This document shows positions 22,145 through 33,512 of a stretch of 64,000 nt of DNA, piece by piece. Numbering within the stretch: the first letter of the stretch is position 1; each line of letters begins with the position of its first letter. Below the pieces are notes generated by a model that saw only the letters and a program-made list of their open reading frames with translations, was not told the origin of the DNA and made no database searches. The position numbers and the translations under genes were made by a program. This DNA comes from Nemertoderma westbladi (Eukaryota; Xenacoelomorpha; Nemertodermatida; Nemertodermatidae): NCBI GenBank assembly GCA_032718475.1, contig JAUCBJ010001783.1, positions 1-64,000 of the forward strand, in the 5' to 3' direction.

Positions 22145-23384
22145 TGTTCGTGCTTTCAGACCTTTAGCAGTTTAACCTGCCAAATTTGGATGTCTTCTAG
22201 ATAATAAATCGACTTTAGCCTATGACGAGTATTTGATACACTACATTAGCCGAAGCCAGTCTATGCGCGACCATTCACCCGCTGGATATACCCGGGAGAC
22301 TGGATTCGGAAGCCTAACCTTATTGCGGTGTAGGCCTACTGTATTATTCGACTGATCGTAATATATAATCTCTGACAAATATTATTCACTTTCGGGAAAT
22401 ATTAACAGTTCCTTTAGGACGTGGCGCTCTAAATATGTAAACAGAGTTATGACTTAAACTAGACACAACGGGATGGCTATGGATTCACGTATATAGCGCA
22501 TTCTTTAGGAGATGCTTTGTTATCAGTCACAATCATACACACTACTGCACAATGCTGCACACCGATCTGCCGACCTTCACTAATTTTAGTCACATATAAA
22601 GAGAACAACAACCGATACATGTAGTGCCTATGAAATAGCATTAGATTCACTTCAAAACCACTTTAATGTAAGTCGCAATCGTTATATGTAACCGGTCTCT
22701 CTTACCTTCAGTATATCAAGAAGATTGAGGGTTTTGTAATTATTTATCGATATTCCAAATATAATAATATTCCATCAACTGATATAATGAATAACCGACA
22801 GTAAATAGCACTAAAAATGTTAAGGTATAAATTGTTATGATATGTTATGGTATGATTAGTAAGTAAGATAACAGATATACGTTCTATAATTAAGCCTACT
22901 AATGTTGGGCTAAAGCCTGAAAACACAGAGATTCCAAAGCCGGTCTTCTAGGCTCGGAAAAAACCAACACAACTGATCCCTCTGGGCTGTTGTAGGTATC
23001 TTTCAACACAAAGAGAAACAGCTCTCATTGGCCGAGTTCCAGATTCTGTAGGTTCCACGAATGTCTAAATGCCGAACTATTCGGGTTTTTGCAGCCCATA
23101 TTCAACACAAGGCGAAATCGCTCTGATTGGTGGATCATTGTTCTGATTGGTTGATCGAACAGAACAAAGAGCCTATAGGCGTACAGCAAATCGGTTGGTA
23201 GATTGCGTCATTTGAGTTAGGTAGTTTAGAGTATTTGAGCGCATTGTGGGAAAACTGGCTTTTTATGTCCGCTAAAGCACACATGCAGACACAGCGGATA
23301 AATCTCTAGTTATGTCCTCTAAAAACACCTTACACAGTACATTGCGGAGAAAAGGGCCAGTTATATCCCGCAAAAGCTTTTACA
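22145..23384 (-). repeat. BEL/Pao 3' LTR (1240 bp)
   Basis: Plus strand begins TGTTCGTGCTTTCAG and ends AAAAGCTTTTACA, giving TG...CA. Same length as the other LTR. The short purine-rich GGGAGCGG just upstream on the coding strand (23392-23385) may be the polypurine tract. Flanked on the left by CCTAC (22140-22144). Confidence 0.95.
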
Positions 23385-23462
23385 CCGCTCCCAGAAAATG
23401 GGATTTAATTCTATAAAATATAAAAAATCACAGTTTCTAAAATATAAAAATACTCTAAACAG

Positions 23463-24822
23463 CTAGTCTTTCTTGCGCGGACGGCGTTTACGCAGTTTTT
23501 TGAGGCTAGCAAGAGTCCTTTTCTCTTTGGGGGGAGCCGCTTTACTAGGAGGGCTGTAACTCCTGGGTGAAGGGTGCAATACAATTGCATCAGAAGGTTT
23601 AGGGTTACGGTCGATGTCTCGTCCATTTCGATATGCTTCTCCTCGAGCTGATTTTCCTCCGCTTATCGTTGGATGCGTTCGTCCAAAACTCTTGCAGAGA
23701 ATAGGGTCGTCCAAGTTCGATATCTTCTTAGAGATTCTGAATTTCCTGATCGAACTGAGATAAAATTAATTTGTTTACCGCTTGGACTTGCTGCTGCAAT
23801 TTACGTTTCTCTAAACAATTGTAGGTTCATTTTCCGATCTTTTGACAAATAGTGTCCAACGCGTTTCGTACAACTCTTTCCTCCGCCTCGGTGACAGGTT
23901 GTATCGGGTTAAACAGGGACGATGATACGGTTGAATGGCAATATTAGCTGTCCGCGTCCCAATCCGACTAAGTAAGATGGATGAATATTTAGGGAGTCCA
24001 CAACCGGAGTGCTACCGACTAACTGTTCGGGTAACACTAGATCTTTGAACAGTGAGTACAGTTCGGGAGGATCCGTGATACTATTAGGATCAAGAGTCTG
24101 AGGTCTAACTAGGGAATGAGGAGGTCTGACCGAGTATTCCGGAACTCTGATCATAGGTTTATTTAAGGATCGTTTGAATCGAGCGAGCGTAGGTGATACA
24201 TCGAACAAGTTTCGCTCGAAACTCCCATAAATATAGCGAGTAAAACCGTGTTTAAAGCAACGTCTCCGCTGATGTTTATGTCTTTCCGTTTGTTGGTTGG
24301 GTCTTGGGCATTCATCGCAATAATACCAAAGACGCACGTCTTGTAGGGGAAACGCGGGTGATATTTATTCGGTGTTACAACGTTTCTCTCAAGAATTCCA
24401 AATATACGTTAGAGTTACTACGTTTATCCGGTTCTTTAACGTCTTCTCTTTCGAGTCGATTTCGAATAGAATTTTCACATTCGATTTTCAGTTTATCGTT
24501 CCGACTCCGCTGGGTAGGATACTCAAAACAGTACCATTTCCCTTTCGGTGTTGACATCGTCCGTATCGTGTAAATCGATAGAATGACTAGTAGTTAAGAA
24601 GTCCATATACATACCATTACAATGCGTATAGCGAGCGGTGAATTTTCTATAGTCCAATTCACGCGTAAGTTGCTCCTGGGACATTGGCGGTTCGATATAA
24701 CGACCATCGTCCTCCGTAGTAGTTGGACCAGCGTCGCCGCGTATCAAGCTATCAACAAACGCTTGTAAAGGTAGAGTATATCGCTCCCTGATACCAAGAT
24801 CATCTTCTATCAACTCAGTCAT
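23463..24822 (-). other. Cluster of short ORFs at the 3' end of the BEL/Pao element
   Basis: Four minus-strand frames run one after another: 24822-24523 (99 aa, acidic), 24557-24375 (60 aa), 24337-23909 (142 aa) and 23714-23463 (83 aa, C-terminus RKRRPRKKD, very basic). The 142-aa frame has CDEC followed by HKHQRRRC and FKHG, a possible zinc-binding site. They lie where some BEL elements have a third ORF. I recognise no family, and no clear signal peptide or transmembrane segment was noticed, so an Env role is not supported. They may be exons or frameshifted parts of one gene. Confidence 0.4.
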
Positions 24823-26455
24823 ATCTGCTATATGAGTTTATCAATATTATAATGAGTTTATATTTAGGCTAGCGGGCGTCGCTGCCTACCCCTCTCGGCC
24901 CCCGGACAGCGCAAGATCCTCAGCGCTGGTGTACTTTCGCCGATGTGCCTATCGCCAACGTCGTAGCTGCACAACGACCACAACAACCAGCGCGAGTCAC
25001 TCTACCGTCCGTCCCAAAGGCTTAGATTTACTTCAGGTTCTTACTGGAGAGTTAGGGCTACTTTCACAATTGCGACTCGCTACTGTAAACACACTTTAGT
25101 AGTAACATTCACCTATAAACGCACAAATTCCACGCAATTGTCACAAATTGTACACATTCGGGCCATTTGTACGTTAGTCAGTGCCTTCCAGAATGCCACG
25201 TTATTATTGGGTATCCTGGGATACTAGCAGTGTGCTATTTATTCCTTATGCTATTCAATGGGCAAGCTTTATTGTTCTTTTAACTCACTTCTAATTCTAG
25301 CGTGGTTGTTGCCATGGTGACATTATGGAAAGCTAGCGGTAGAATTAGGGTAATTCTCATGCATACAGATCTGGGATGCTATTTAATAGTAATTCTTTAA
25401 TTGTCAATATTTCTCTTTATACATGATTTTATGAATTTTATCGGCTATTGACTATATATTGGAGATTCTCGCACACTAATATACTTAATAGGGTGAATCT
25501 CCGCTCCCATGATCTATTAATTTATGGAATTTTGGGAATGTTATAAATTGTATAAAAATGACAATTTATCAAATTCATTAAAATATGAATTTAAATTTAT
25601 TCCCGTAAATTTTATTATTTAATATTAAATAGACACAATTTTATTCTTGAACATGTCTGGGGACTAGGATCCTTGATTCTAGGAAATTGGTCTTTTTAAG
25701 AATATCGGTAAGTGCTACGATATCTTAATAGACTATAATTTTAAAGGATCTAAAATTTGACAGATTTTGTAAATATTAATAATTAATATTTAGGATGGGC
25801 ACCAGTTTATTCCAGAACTTGTCTGGGGACGTTAACCACTGATTCTAGAATTTTGTCTTTCAAGTATATCGGTGGGTGCCGCGATATCTTAATCGACTAG
25901 AATTGCAGATGGTCAAAGGGTTTAACAGATTTATTTGCGTTGTACGCTACTGTTAAAGGGACATCATGCTACTATATGTATTATTTAATATACTGTATGA
26001 GAGCAATATCGCACGAAGCAATGTCAGTGAGAAGAGGCAAGTCGTTTCCAAGGTCTACCCAGAGCTTGGTTTAGCCGAGACACGAGGATCTGAACTTTGC
26101 ATTCCTAATACTCTACTTACCAATAATACTTGAATATAGTAGGAGCTTTATTGTACTTTAATAAGTACGGATATTTCATCTTACTGTAGTTACATATTTG
26201 TAATGTAATACGGACAGTAAGGAAAGAGAAAATAATTATTTCTCGCCGTCGCACTAAATATATAATATATAAGTAATTAAATAATAAACGCGAATATATA
26301 TTGCACTAATCTACTAAATAATCACTAAAATAACATTCTACTAAATAAAATTAAAGAAAACGATTATAATAAAATTACATAATAATACATACATAAATAT
26401 AAAATAATAAAAACAAATATAAAATAATATAGTCACACACCCACTCCAGACGATG
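24823..26455 (-). other. Non-coding spacer inside the BEL/Pao element
   Basis: The integrase would be expected here but no HHCC or D,D-E motif was seen. It contains a diverged two-copy tandem repeat of about 170 bp (about 25635-25770 and 25803-25930; shared ACATGTCTGGGGAC-like and CGATATCTTAAT blocks). Confidence 0.6.
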
Positions 26456-29014
26456 TTACGTTGGGGAGTCCCTAGATGTTTGTTGGATTAGGGAGGTGGT
26501 CGTGGGAAGAGTATCTTGCCTTCCATAGTTTCCAGACAGTTCTCGGTCTCTTTCCAGTAAACATAAACGACCAACTGGGCGATTGAGCTGCTGTGTCTCG
26601 AAGACAATTCCAGGTTTCCTCTTCGTCCTGGAATAGTGACGATAGAAACATCGCTTCAAATACACGACGGCCTTACAAAGCCGATTCCAGGATCTATAGT
26701 GGTCCATCGCTCCCGGCAGGAGAGGTGAGAGTCCCGGCGAGACGTCTGGTGTTCCAGATCTCCAGTCTCTCTCTCTGATCTCCACAACAGATCGGTTCGC
26801 GGTGGGGGAGTTTAGATCCACAGCATCGTCCCTCGCAATGTGTAATACAGACAGATCTATCACGGGTTTAAATAACCTTGATTTACTCGTCCGGGTTTTA
26901 GGTTTGACTTTCTCCGCTCCCTTGGCTTGTCTAATCTCAGCCGTGGCAAGATGGGGAGGCCAGTCATCTTCTTTACTTAGGAAGTCGGGTCCACCTAACC
27001 AGTCTGGAGTATCTGTCAGTTCTTGAGGAGTTGCTCCTCTGGAAGCGATGTTGGTTAGATTAATCGTCTCAGGGCAATATCTCCATTGATCTACATTAGA
27101 GTTAATATCGTCATTATCTGAGGAGTATGGTGTTCCCTCAGTTGGGTCGTCAACTTCACTGCTCTCCACTTCCCATTCACTTAATTGATATACTTGTTCT
27201 TTTGGTAATCTTTCCATAAGAGTTCTACGGGAAGGGCCAGTAAAGTACCAACCTACTCTAGTTCTTCCCGCATAGACTTGTAATGGTTGCGGTTGAGCAG
27301 ACCGTTTTTCCAATGTCTCAAGCGCTTCATGCGCATGTTGGCCGATGAGTATTTGCACTCCAGGGTAGTCTGTGTTGAATCTAGGTATATTAAGCTGCTG
27401 GGTGGAATCGTCCTCATCCCAGTTATAAGGTTCTACTTGGCTGGTAGCGAAGTTCTTTATCGCCACCATTTTTACTGACCTTATGCTGTGTTCTCCTAGT
27501 TCATCCTGGGGGGTGGACAATGCACCTACATAATAATCCGTTATTACTGTAGATTTCCAAACCTGCATAATTCCTGACATGTTTAACTTAGTTCGGAACT
27601 TGGGTTGTCCAGCAAAGATGTCTTTGGCTAGTTCTTTGTCGATGAATGTTCCTGTGCTACCGGAGTCAAGGAGGGCATTCACTATATAACTCCTTTTAGG
27701 TCCGTGGACCCTTAACTGCACTACTGGAAATTCTCGGATTCCTACATTGGAAGTTGGTGCTTTCCAAGATGGTTGTCGATCAGAAGTAGTTAGGGTGAGG
27801 TCGCTGTCTGTGTCTTTTTCATACGTAAGTTCTCGATACACTGCGGTATTTATCATGTAACAGGATTCATCTTCGTCGGAGAATTCATCCGTATAGAATC
27901 CTTCCATCTCAGAACTTTGGTCAGTGTCGTTCACATCACTGAATTGGACATGTAGTTCGGAATCACTTACCTGACTCGGGCTGTTTCGTTCGAATTCAGT
28001 GTGCAACAAGAGATTATGTTTTGCACTGCACTTCGCACACCTTGCGTCGGAGTAACAGGTTCGCCGTTGGTGTCCTTGTCTGAGGCAATTATAACACAAC
28101 CGCTTATCCCACATGACTTCCCGTCTATCCTTTAATGATTTCCTTAGGAATTCATCACACACATTCAAACGGTGGGTCCCGTCACATAGCGCACATTTCG
28201 GTTTGATGTTACTTACCTTATTTTGAGTAACATTGTGCACACTCGTTCTTTCTTCGGTCTTTCTTAACTGAATTCTCTTAGGAGACGTAGGAGGAGTTTT
28301 TCTTACCGGTTCTCTCCTGTCATTGGTTCGAGACTTGAATTTACTTACCTGTTCTTTAGGCGTTTTATTGACATAATAAGATCTTTCAGTGTCTTTCCCG
28401 CTGTCCTCTCCTTGAGAAGTCTGGCTTTCGCCGTCGTCGGTATAACACACTGGTGTTACTTTTCTCCAAGAAACGGGTTTCTCACTTACCTTGTTTTCCG
28501 GTGTCTTCTCTCTGGACTGCCTTAGGAGCTGTAATTTCACTTCTCCATCTAAGAATGACATGAGATCAGCCATGGTAGGGTCTCGTCGTTGTTGTTCCAT
28601 CATATATAACACTTTCTTGTCCCAGCGTGTACCTACTCCACCCTTGGGCAAAGTAGATGCTAAGGCTCCTACAACCATAGAATTCTGGTATTCATGAGAC
28701 TTACCTAACCAATCTAGTTGTTTACAGATCTCCTGAATCTCGTCGGAAAACTCTATAATCCCGCTGCTAAGAAACTTTCGGGGCGCCATTAATTTCGCAT
28801 ACAAATACCTAGCTATGTTATTCCTATTACCATACCTGATGTTTAGGGTATCCCAAACTTGTCTTAATCCATCTGGATGTCCAATAAACTTTAACGCCAT
28901 TAACTTGGGAGATCCTTCCAAGCACTCGATGAGGAATCTAAGTTTCTCTCCGTTAGATAGCACAGAGTTCTGTATGTTATCTTTATAATATTCATTAAAA
29001 GGTAACCATTTCAT
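26456..29014 (-). CDS. BEL/Pao Gag-protease polyprotein with internal loss of RT
   Basis: 852 residues, fully open. Domains in order: DUF1759 Gag capsid-type region (about 1-130; LPFNEYYKDNIQ, SNGEKLRFLIECLEGSPKLM), then a charged linker. Three Cys/His motifs typical of BEL follow at about residues 270-350 (CALCDGTHRLNVC, CYNCLRQGHQRRTC, CAKCSAKHNLLLH). A DUF1758-type aspartic protease lies near 450 (LLDSGSTGTFI), with ILIGQHAHEAL and RTRVGWYFTGPS. After about residue 640 it resumes with WRYCPETINLTNIASRG and WLGGPDFLSKEDDWPPH, normally the end of RNase H, and then the pre-integrase linker (SWNRLCKAVVYLKRC). RT and most of RNase H are thus missing in frame. ORF1 overlaps its start by ATGA. 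Confidence 0.85.
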   Translation of the reverse strand: MKWLPFNEYYKDNIQNSVLSNGEKLRFLIECLEGSPKLMALKFIGHPDGLRQVWDTLNIRYGNRNNIARYLYAKLMAPRKFLSSGIIEFSDEIQEICKQLDWLGKSHEYQNSMVVGALASTLPKGGVGTRWDKKVLYMMEQQRRDPTMADLMSFLDGEVKLQLLRQSREKTPENKVSEKPVSWRKVTPVCYTDDGESQTSQGEDSGKDTERSYYVNKTPKEQVSKFKSRTNDRREPVRKTPPTSPKRIQLRKTEERTSVHNVTQNKVSNIKPKCALCDGTHRLNVCDEFLRKSLKDRREVMWDKRLCYNCLRQGHQRRTCYSDARCAKCSAKHNLLLHTEFERNSPSQVSDSELHVQFSDVNDTDQSSEMEGFYTDEFSDEDESCYMINTAVYRELTYEKDTDSDLTLTTSDRQPSWKAPTSNVGIREFPVVQLRVHGPKRSYIVNALLDSGSTGTFIDKELAKDIFAGQPKFRTKLNMSGIMQVWKSTVITDYYVGALSTPQDELGEHSIRSVKMVAIKNFATSQVEPYNWDEDDSTQQLNIPRFNTDYPGVQILIGQHAHEALETLEKRSAQPQPLQVYAGRTRVGWYFTGPSRRTLMERLPKEQVYQLSEWEVESSEVDDPTEGTPYSSDNDDINSNVDQWRYCPETINLTNIASRGATPQELTDTPDWLGGPDFLSKEDDWPPHLATAEIRQAKGAEKVKPKTRTSKSRLFKPVIDLSVLHIARDDAVDLNSPTANRSVVEIRERDWRSGTPDVSPGLSPLLPGAMDHYRSWNRLCKAVVYLKRCFYRHYSRTKRKPGIVFETQQLNRPVGRLCLLERDRELSGNYGRQDTLPTTTSLIQQTSRDSPT

Positions 29015-31329
29015 CTCATCTCCATTGAACTTGACGATTTTACCGCTTGACGGGCTTCGGTTCTAGCCATTTGACGTGTAAAACTTTCTTGGGCCATCGT
29101 GTTATTTAATATCGAGTTATCGGTATATAAATTTCTCGGATTATGATCAGGTCTATAGGGAATATCATTGTCAACAGGTTTATAATTACCCTTAATAGGG
29201 TTCACTATAGGAGTTTCTACTTCACTAGCAGTATAGACTAATTTATCGCATTCTAACGCGATACTTTGCTGCACTTCTTGCAACTCTAACCTACTTTCCC
29301 TTACTGTGCCCTTGAACTGCTTAACAGTCTCCTGCATCTGCCCGAGCAGGAGATCCATCCCCCGCCGTCTCTCATCCACCCACTCGACCGCCGAAGCGGG
29401 AGCCGCCAACGTTGTAGCGGGCGGACGAGGGACAACGGGCGACAAATCATTAATATTTCGCTCGGAGTCCAGGACATGAACATTTTCAGGGATGGTTCTG
29501 TGGGGCACAGGTAGCTTAGTGCTGTGCAGAGGGAATTTAGAGGTAAGTTCTGGGAGTACAGGTGTCTCTATCACCAAAGGGGTGGCGTCGAGCACAGGCC
29601 TAATTAATTCAGGCTCATCTACTATAGTAGGGAGTCTTTCTATTTTAATTATTTGGTCTGTGGGTTCTGTACTACCTAAGTCTGTGCTAGCTAGTTGTTT
29701 CCTAACAGCTGGGGGCAAATCAGGCAATTTCTGACGGTGGGACATTCTTCTACGTCTGCTGAGACGAGATCTATTTCCTCCACCTTCAGTATCGGTGGCA
29801 TCGCCTTCCTCAGATGATGTATATCCCTGTCTTTTGGGAGTAGATTGACTCATCATCTGCATTTGACTAGCTGTTAACTGTTTATTTATGCAGTCTTGAT
29901 TCTCTTGAATATTTTCCAACTCTAGTTTGGTGGTCTCTTCAGATGCTCTTCGTTCTGCTTCTGCCACTGCTCGCTTTCTTTCGGCTTCTGCCGCTTTTCT
30001 TTCTGATTCAGCCGCTGCCGCTTTTGCCTCTGCCGCTGCCACTTTTGCCTCTGCTGCTGCCGCTTTTACCTCTGCCGCTGCCTCTGCCGCTTTTCTATCC
30101 ACTTCTGCCGCTTTTCTTTCTGCTTCTGCCTCTGCTGCTGCCGCTGCTGCTATCTTTCTGTCTTCTATACGTTTTTTCTTTACTTGTTCTTCTTGGACTC
30201 TAGTGATGCGGAGGCGTTCCTCAAATTTAGCTTGGTTCGCAGCTCTTTTATCCGCATCGATTGCGTCCAACACAAGCTTGGCTCCTTCACTATTAGGGCT
30301 AAGTCCCTCCAGCCTTCTCCTCAACTCTTCATCTCCTACAAAGCGTTGATAGTCTGACAGATAGATGTCAATAGCATCCCTCTTATGCGGTTTCTCTGCT
30401 GTCGCTTCACTTTCCACTTGGGAAAAGGTAGCGTCTGTTGATTCTCCAAGGGTTGAGCACTCATCCAACTGAGATTTCCACGGGGCAGTTCTTTGAACTT
30501 GGAGACTCACCCGCTGTAACCAAGTCTTTATGGCAACTTGCAACGACGTGTCTTGTCTTCTTTTCGAAGCTTCCTCAAAGGCAGATAAGATTAGTCTGAT
30601 TCTTAGAATTCTTTCTCTAACTTGATAAAGCAGCTCTCCCTGCTCTTGAGGTCCTTGGGGTTGTCGAAACAGTTGTTCCTCTAATCGCTCCATAGAGCTG
30701 AAGAATCCCTGTACGTATCCTGCTGCTGACCTCTTCCACACAGCTGGATCGATGGTTTCTTTTGTTACTCCCATCCTGTGTATGTCTTCCCAGGCAGCTT
30801 CCGATAAGTCAAATGGGAGTCCGGGTCCGGGGAAGTTCCATTGCGATTCGACAATAGACTTCAGTTCTTCCCTTGTATATCCCGCATAACTATCCTTGGT
30901 CGATCGCTTACTTCTCGCCCAATCAATCTGGTGTTCCTCCACCGCAATCAATACCCTAGTGAGTACGGCTGCAGGAAGGATTAGAAGGGGATCCGAATAA
31001 ACCGCATCTGCCATCTTTGCTCCGCACTCGGGTGTCAGCTCTACAGTATCCGCACTACTGGAGCTGTCGGGCCGCTGAGAAATAAGTTCTCGGCTCGCGG
31101 GTTGTTGCTGTTCCGCTGCTTCTTGGTCCCGCTTGACCTGAGCTCGAGTGCCTATGATAGACCTACGGTGTTGGACCAGCCTAGGATCTGATACTACTAC
31201 TGGAGGGATGATCTTTCTTACAGTAGGAGGTGAATTGAACTTCGGTCTCACACGTTCCACACTCCTGTCCGGGTCACAGATGGTTGTATCTAGGAGACTG
31301 TCTGACAGGTTTTGCTTTGTGTCAGACAT
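29011..31329 (-). CDS. BEL/Pao ORF1, Gag-like coiled-coil protein
   Basis: 772-residue open frame starting after the long leader. No catalytic motif. The middle (about residues 365-480) is a very regular Ala/Glu/Lys/Arg heptad-like stretch (AAAEAEAERKAAEVDRKAAE), predicted to be a long coiled coil. An Arg-rich patch (SRLSRRRRMSHRQK) follows, and a second short helical region (MDLLLGQMQETVKQF) lies near the C-terminus. BEL Gag proteins often have an N-terminal coiled coil before DUF1759, so this is probably the Gag N-terminus carried in a separate frame. Its stop TGA overlaps the ATG of the next ORF. Confidence 0.75.
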   Translation of the reverse strand: MSDTKQNLSDSLLDTTICDPDRSVERVRPKFNSPPTVRKIIPPVVVSDPRLVQHRRSIIGTRAQVKRDQEAAEQQQPASRELISQRPDSSSSADTVELTPECGAKMADAVYSDPLLILPAAVLTRVLIAVEEHQIDWARSKRSTKDSYAGYTREELKSIVESQWNFPGPGLPFDLSEAAWEDIHRMGVTKETIDPAVWKRSAAGYVQGFFSSMERLEEQLFRQPQGPQEQGELLYQVRERILRIRLILSAFEEASKRRQDTSLQVAIKTWLQRVSLQVQRTAPWKSQLDECSTLGESTDATFSQVESEATAEKPHKRDAIDIYLSDYQRFVGDEELRRRLEGLSPNSEGAKLVLDAIDADKRAANQAKFEERLRITRVQEEQVKKKRIEDRKIAAAAAAEAEAERKAAEVDRKAAEAAAEVKAAAAEAKVAAAEAKAAAAESERKAAEAERKRAVAEAERRASEETTKLELENIQENQDCINKQLTASQMQMMSQSTPKRQGYTSSEEGDATDTEGGGNRSRLSRRRRMSHRQKLPDLPPAVRKQLASTDLGSTEPTDQIIKIERLPTIVDEPELIRPVLDATPLVIETPVLPELTSKFPLHSTKLPVPHRTIPENVHVLDSERNINDLSPVVPRPPATTLAAPASAVEWVDERRRGMDLLLGQMQETVKQFKGTVRESRLELQEVQQSIALECDKLVYTASEVETPIVNPIKGNYKPVDNDIPYRPDHNPRNLYTDNSILNNTMAQESFTRQMARTEARQAVKSSSSMEMR

Positions 31330-33512
31330 GTTTGTTTGTACAGTTGAATGCCTATTGCCTACTGCTATATTACAGTTTAAGCAAGTCTAGTAATTCAGTA
31401 TCACTGTTAGCCTAGTAATTAATTACCGATACTGCTACTCAGTGTAGCGTGATATATATGTAATATATTAGTATAGTATATATATATAAGTATTATTACA
31501 GACTAGATTTGTCACAGAATACCGGTATGTAATTTCAGCACAAATATATATAAATATATAATAGGCCTATCGTGAATACCGGTATACAGCTTACACTTAT
31601 AGTATATATAAGTATAATTATGGACTAGAATTAATTACAGAATACTGGTATAATTTCAGCCTAAATTTATAGAAATAAATATAATAAGCCTATTGTAAAT
31701 ACCGGTATATCAATTATTTTAGAATAATTGAATTTCTGAATTTTAGGGGTTACTTGGTTACTTTAACTTACTTTATTACCGTTATTTGAGCAGTAGTCCA
31801 ACTGATATTGAGACCTAATTGTTGTATGGCAGGCCTACTATTTATAAATAGTTTGAGTTGATTTATAATATATATACCCGTTTTAATGGGTTTTTGTCAA
31901 TATTTGAAATAAATGTTATTATTTCTGGGGGGGAGTCACTACACAGAAGCTGTGCGCTCTCAGTGAAGTGCTACTTGTTGGACACTAAAACAAATAATTC
32001 TAATTTACCTAAGTTACTTAATACTACAAATTACGTACAATTCGGGGTGAGATTACAATCTCTAAATAAACACAAAAATTACACGTACGAATTTTTAGGG
32101 TAATTTTACAAGAAGTCTACAAACCAGCCTAACAAAGGGTTAGATTATCTGGTTATTACAACGAACAGGATACTACAGTATTTGAAAATAATAAAGCAGT
32201 AGTAAATATACTGCGTTGTCCAGATAGGAAAAATACCACCGTCTGACGACTTATAGGCGTATCGCTATAAGTACTACGTTATGTATCACGGAGTGTTCCT
32301 ACCTAGAAGTTAATTACCGCGGTCTACCAGAACCAACGTGCCTATTAACCACTTTACAACACAAATATACTGCCTACACACTAATTACCTTCGGAAAGCA
32401 CTGTACACTAAACCCTAAATTAGGTACAAGTACTCATACAACCAATAATCAGTAGTTAAAATACTTGAACAGCTAAAAGAACCACGGTATCTGCTGGAGT
32501 GATCGGGGCACAAAATCACCAGTCTTTACCTACGCCAAGCAGCCCTGATGTAGTACCGGGGTTAGTTTAACTATAACGGTATATATAACAAGCACAATTA
32601 CTGTAGGAATAAACTTGGGGATATGAATGTTGCGAATAATCGCATAAACTCTGAATAATAAATATTACGCTACGCGTACAGACTACTCAAACAAAATGCA
32701 GACCAAATACTGACAGACTACTATCAAGCCTAAACAAACTACGGTATATGCAGACTCCGAAATGGTTAGTTAGTATGCGTTCTAACCGAGTAGTACGACT
32801 TATTCTTTTGAGGGGGTTTACCTCACAGCACTGGAAGCCCCTACGTTCCCAACTGGCACTTTATCGGACATACACTCTACACACACCGCAATCTCTTCAG
32901 ACCTAACAACAGCTAGGCAACAATCCAGCCTACAAATTATCTAAATAAGAAATATTACGCTACCCGTACAGACTACACAAACAAAATACAGACCAAACGC
33001 TGGCAGACTACTATCAAGCCTAAACAAACTACAGTATATGCAGACTCCGAAATGGTTAGTTAGTATGCGTTCTAACCGAGTAGTACGACTTATTCTTTCG
33101 TGGGGGTTTACCTCACAGCACTGGAAGCCCCTACTTTCCTAACTAGTACTTTTTCGGACATACGCTCTACACACACTACAGTCCCTTCAGACTTAACAAC
33201 AGTCAGACAACAGTCCAGCCTACAAATAATTTGTACAATCTGGGCAGGCTTACACGTCTTCTGCTCAATATTAACCTACAAATAAATAAAACCTGACAGA
33301 AACAAGTAAAATCTCAATAAAAAACCAGGGCGGCCGTCCCTGATTAATTATTAAGGCCTACCGGTATATAATTATCAAAATCGAATAATACTGCTGTACC
33401 TGTACTGCTATAAGTACCGGTCCGGGTAGTTAGGTAGTCAGGCCTACTAGGTACCGGTTAACCGGTACTTCAGCTTTATTGCCAACCGCAATAAAGAAGC
33501 TATATCTGTTAT
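31330..33512 (-). other. BEL/Pao leader with two tandem duplications
   Basis: About 2.2 kb between the 5' LTR and ORF1 with no substantial ORF. It contains a two-copy tandem repeat of 290 bp (about 32655-32944 and 32945-33235; both start near AATATTACGCTAC) and another of about 122 bp (31500-31621 and 31622-31710; GACTAGA...ACAGAATACYGGTAT). Confidence 0.75.

Noticed and set aside
22744-22926. 60-codon ORF, also at 34112-34294
   Set aside because: It lies in the LTR and is duplicated with it; no domain and no conservation beyond the DNA repeat.
23463-24822. Env gene of the BEL/Pao element
   Set aside because: No signal peptide, fusion segment or transmembrane anchor was seen, and the frames are short; left as unknown ORFs.
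29927-30349. Ala/Ser-rich plus-strand ORFs
   Set aside because: Antisense shadow of the Ala/Glu/Lys coiled-coil region of BEL ORF1.
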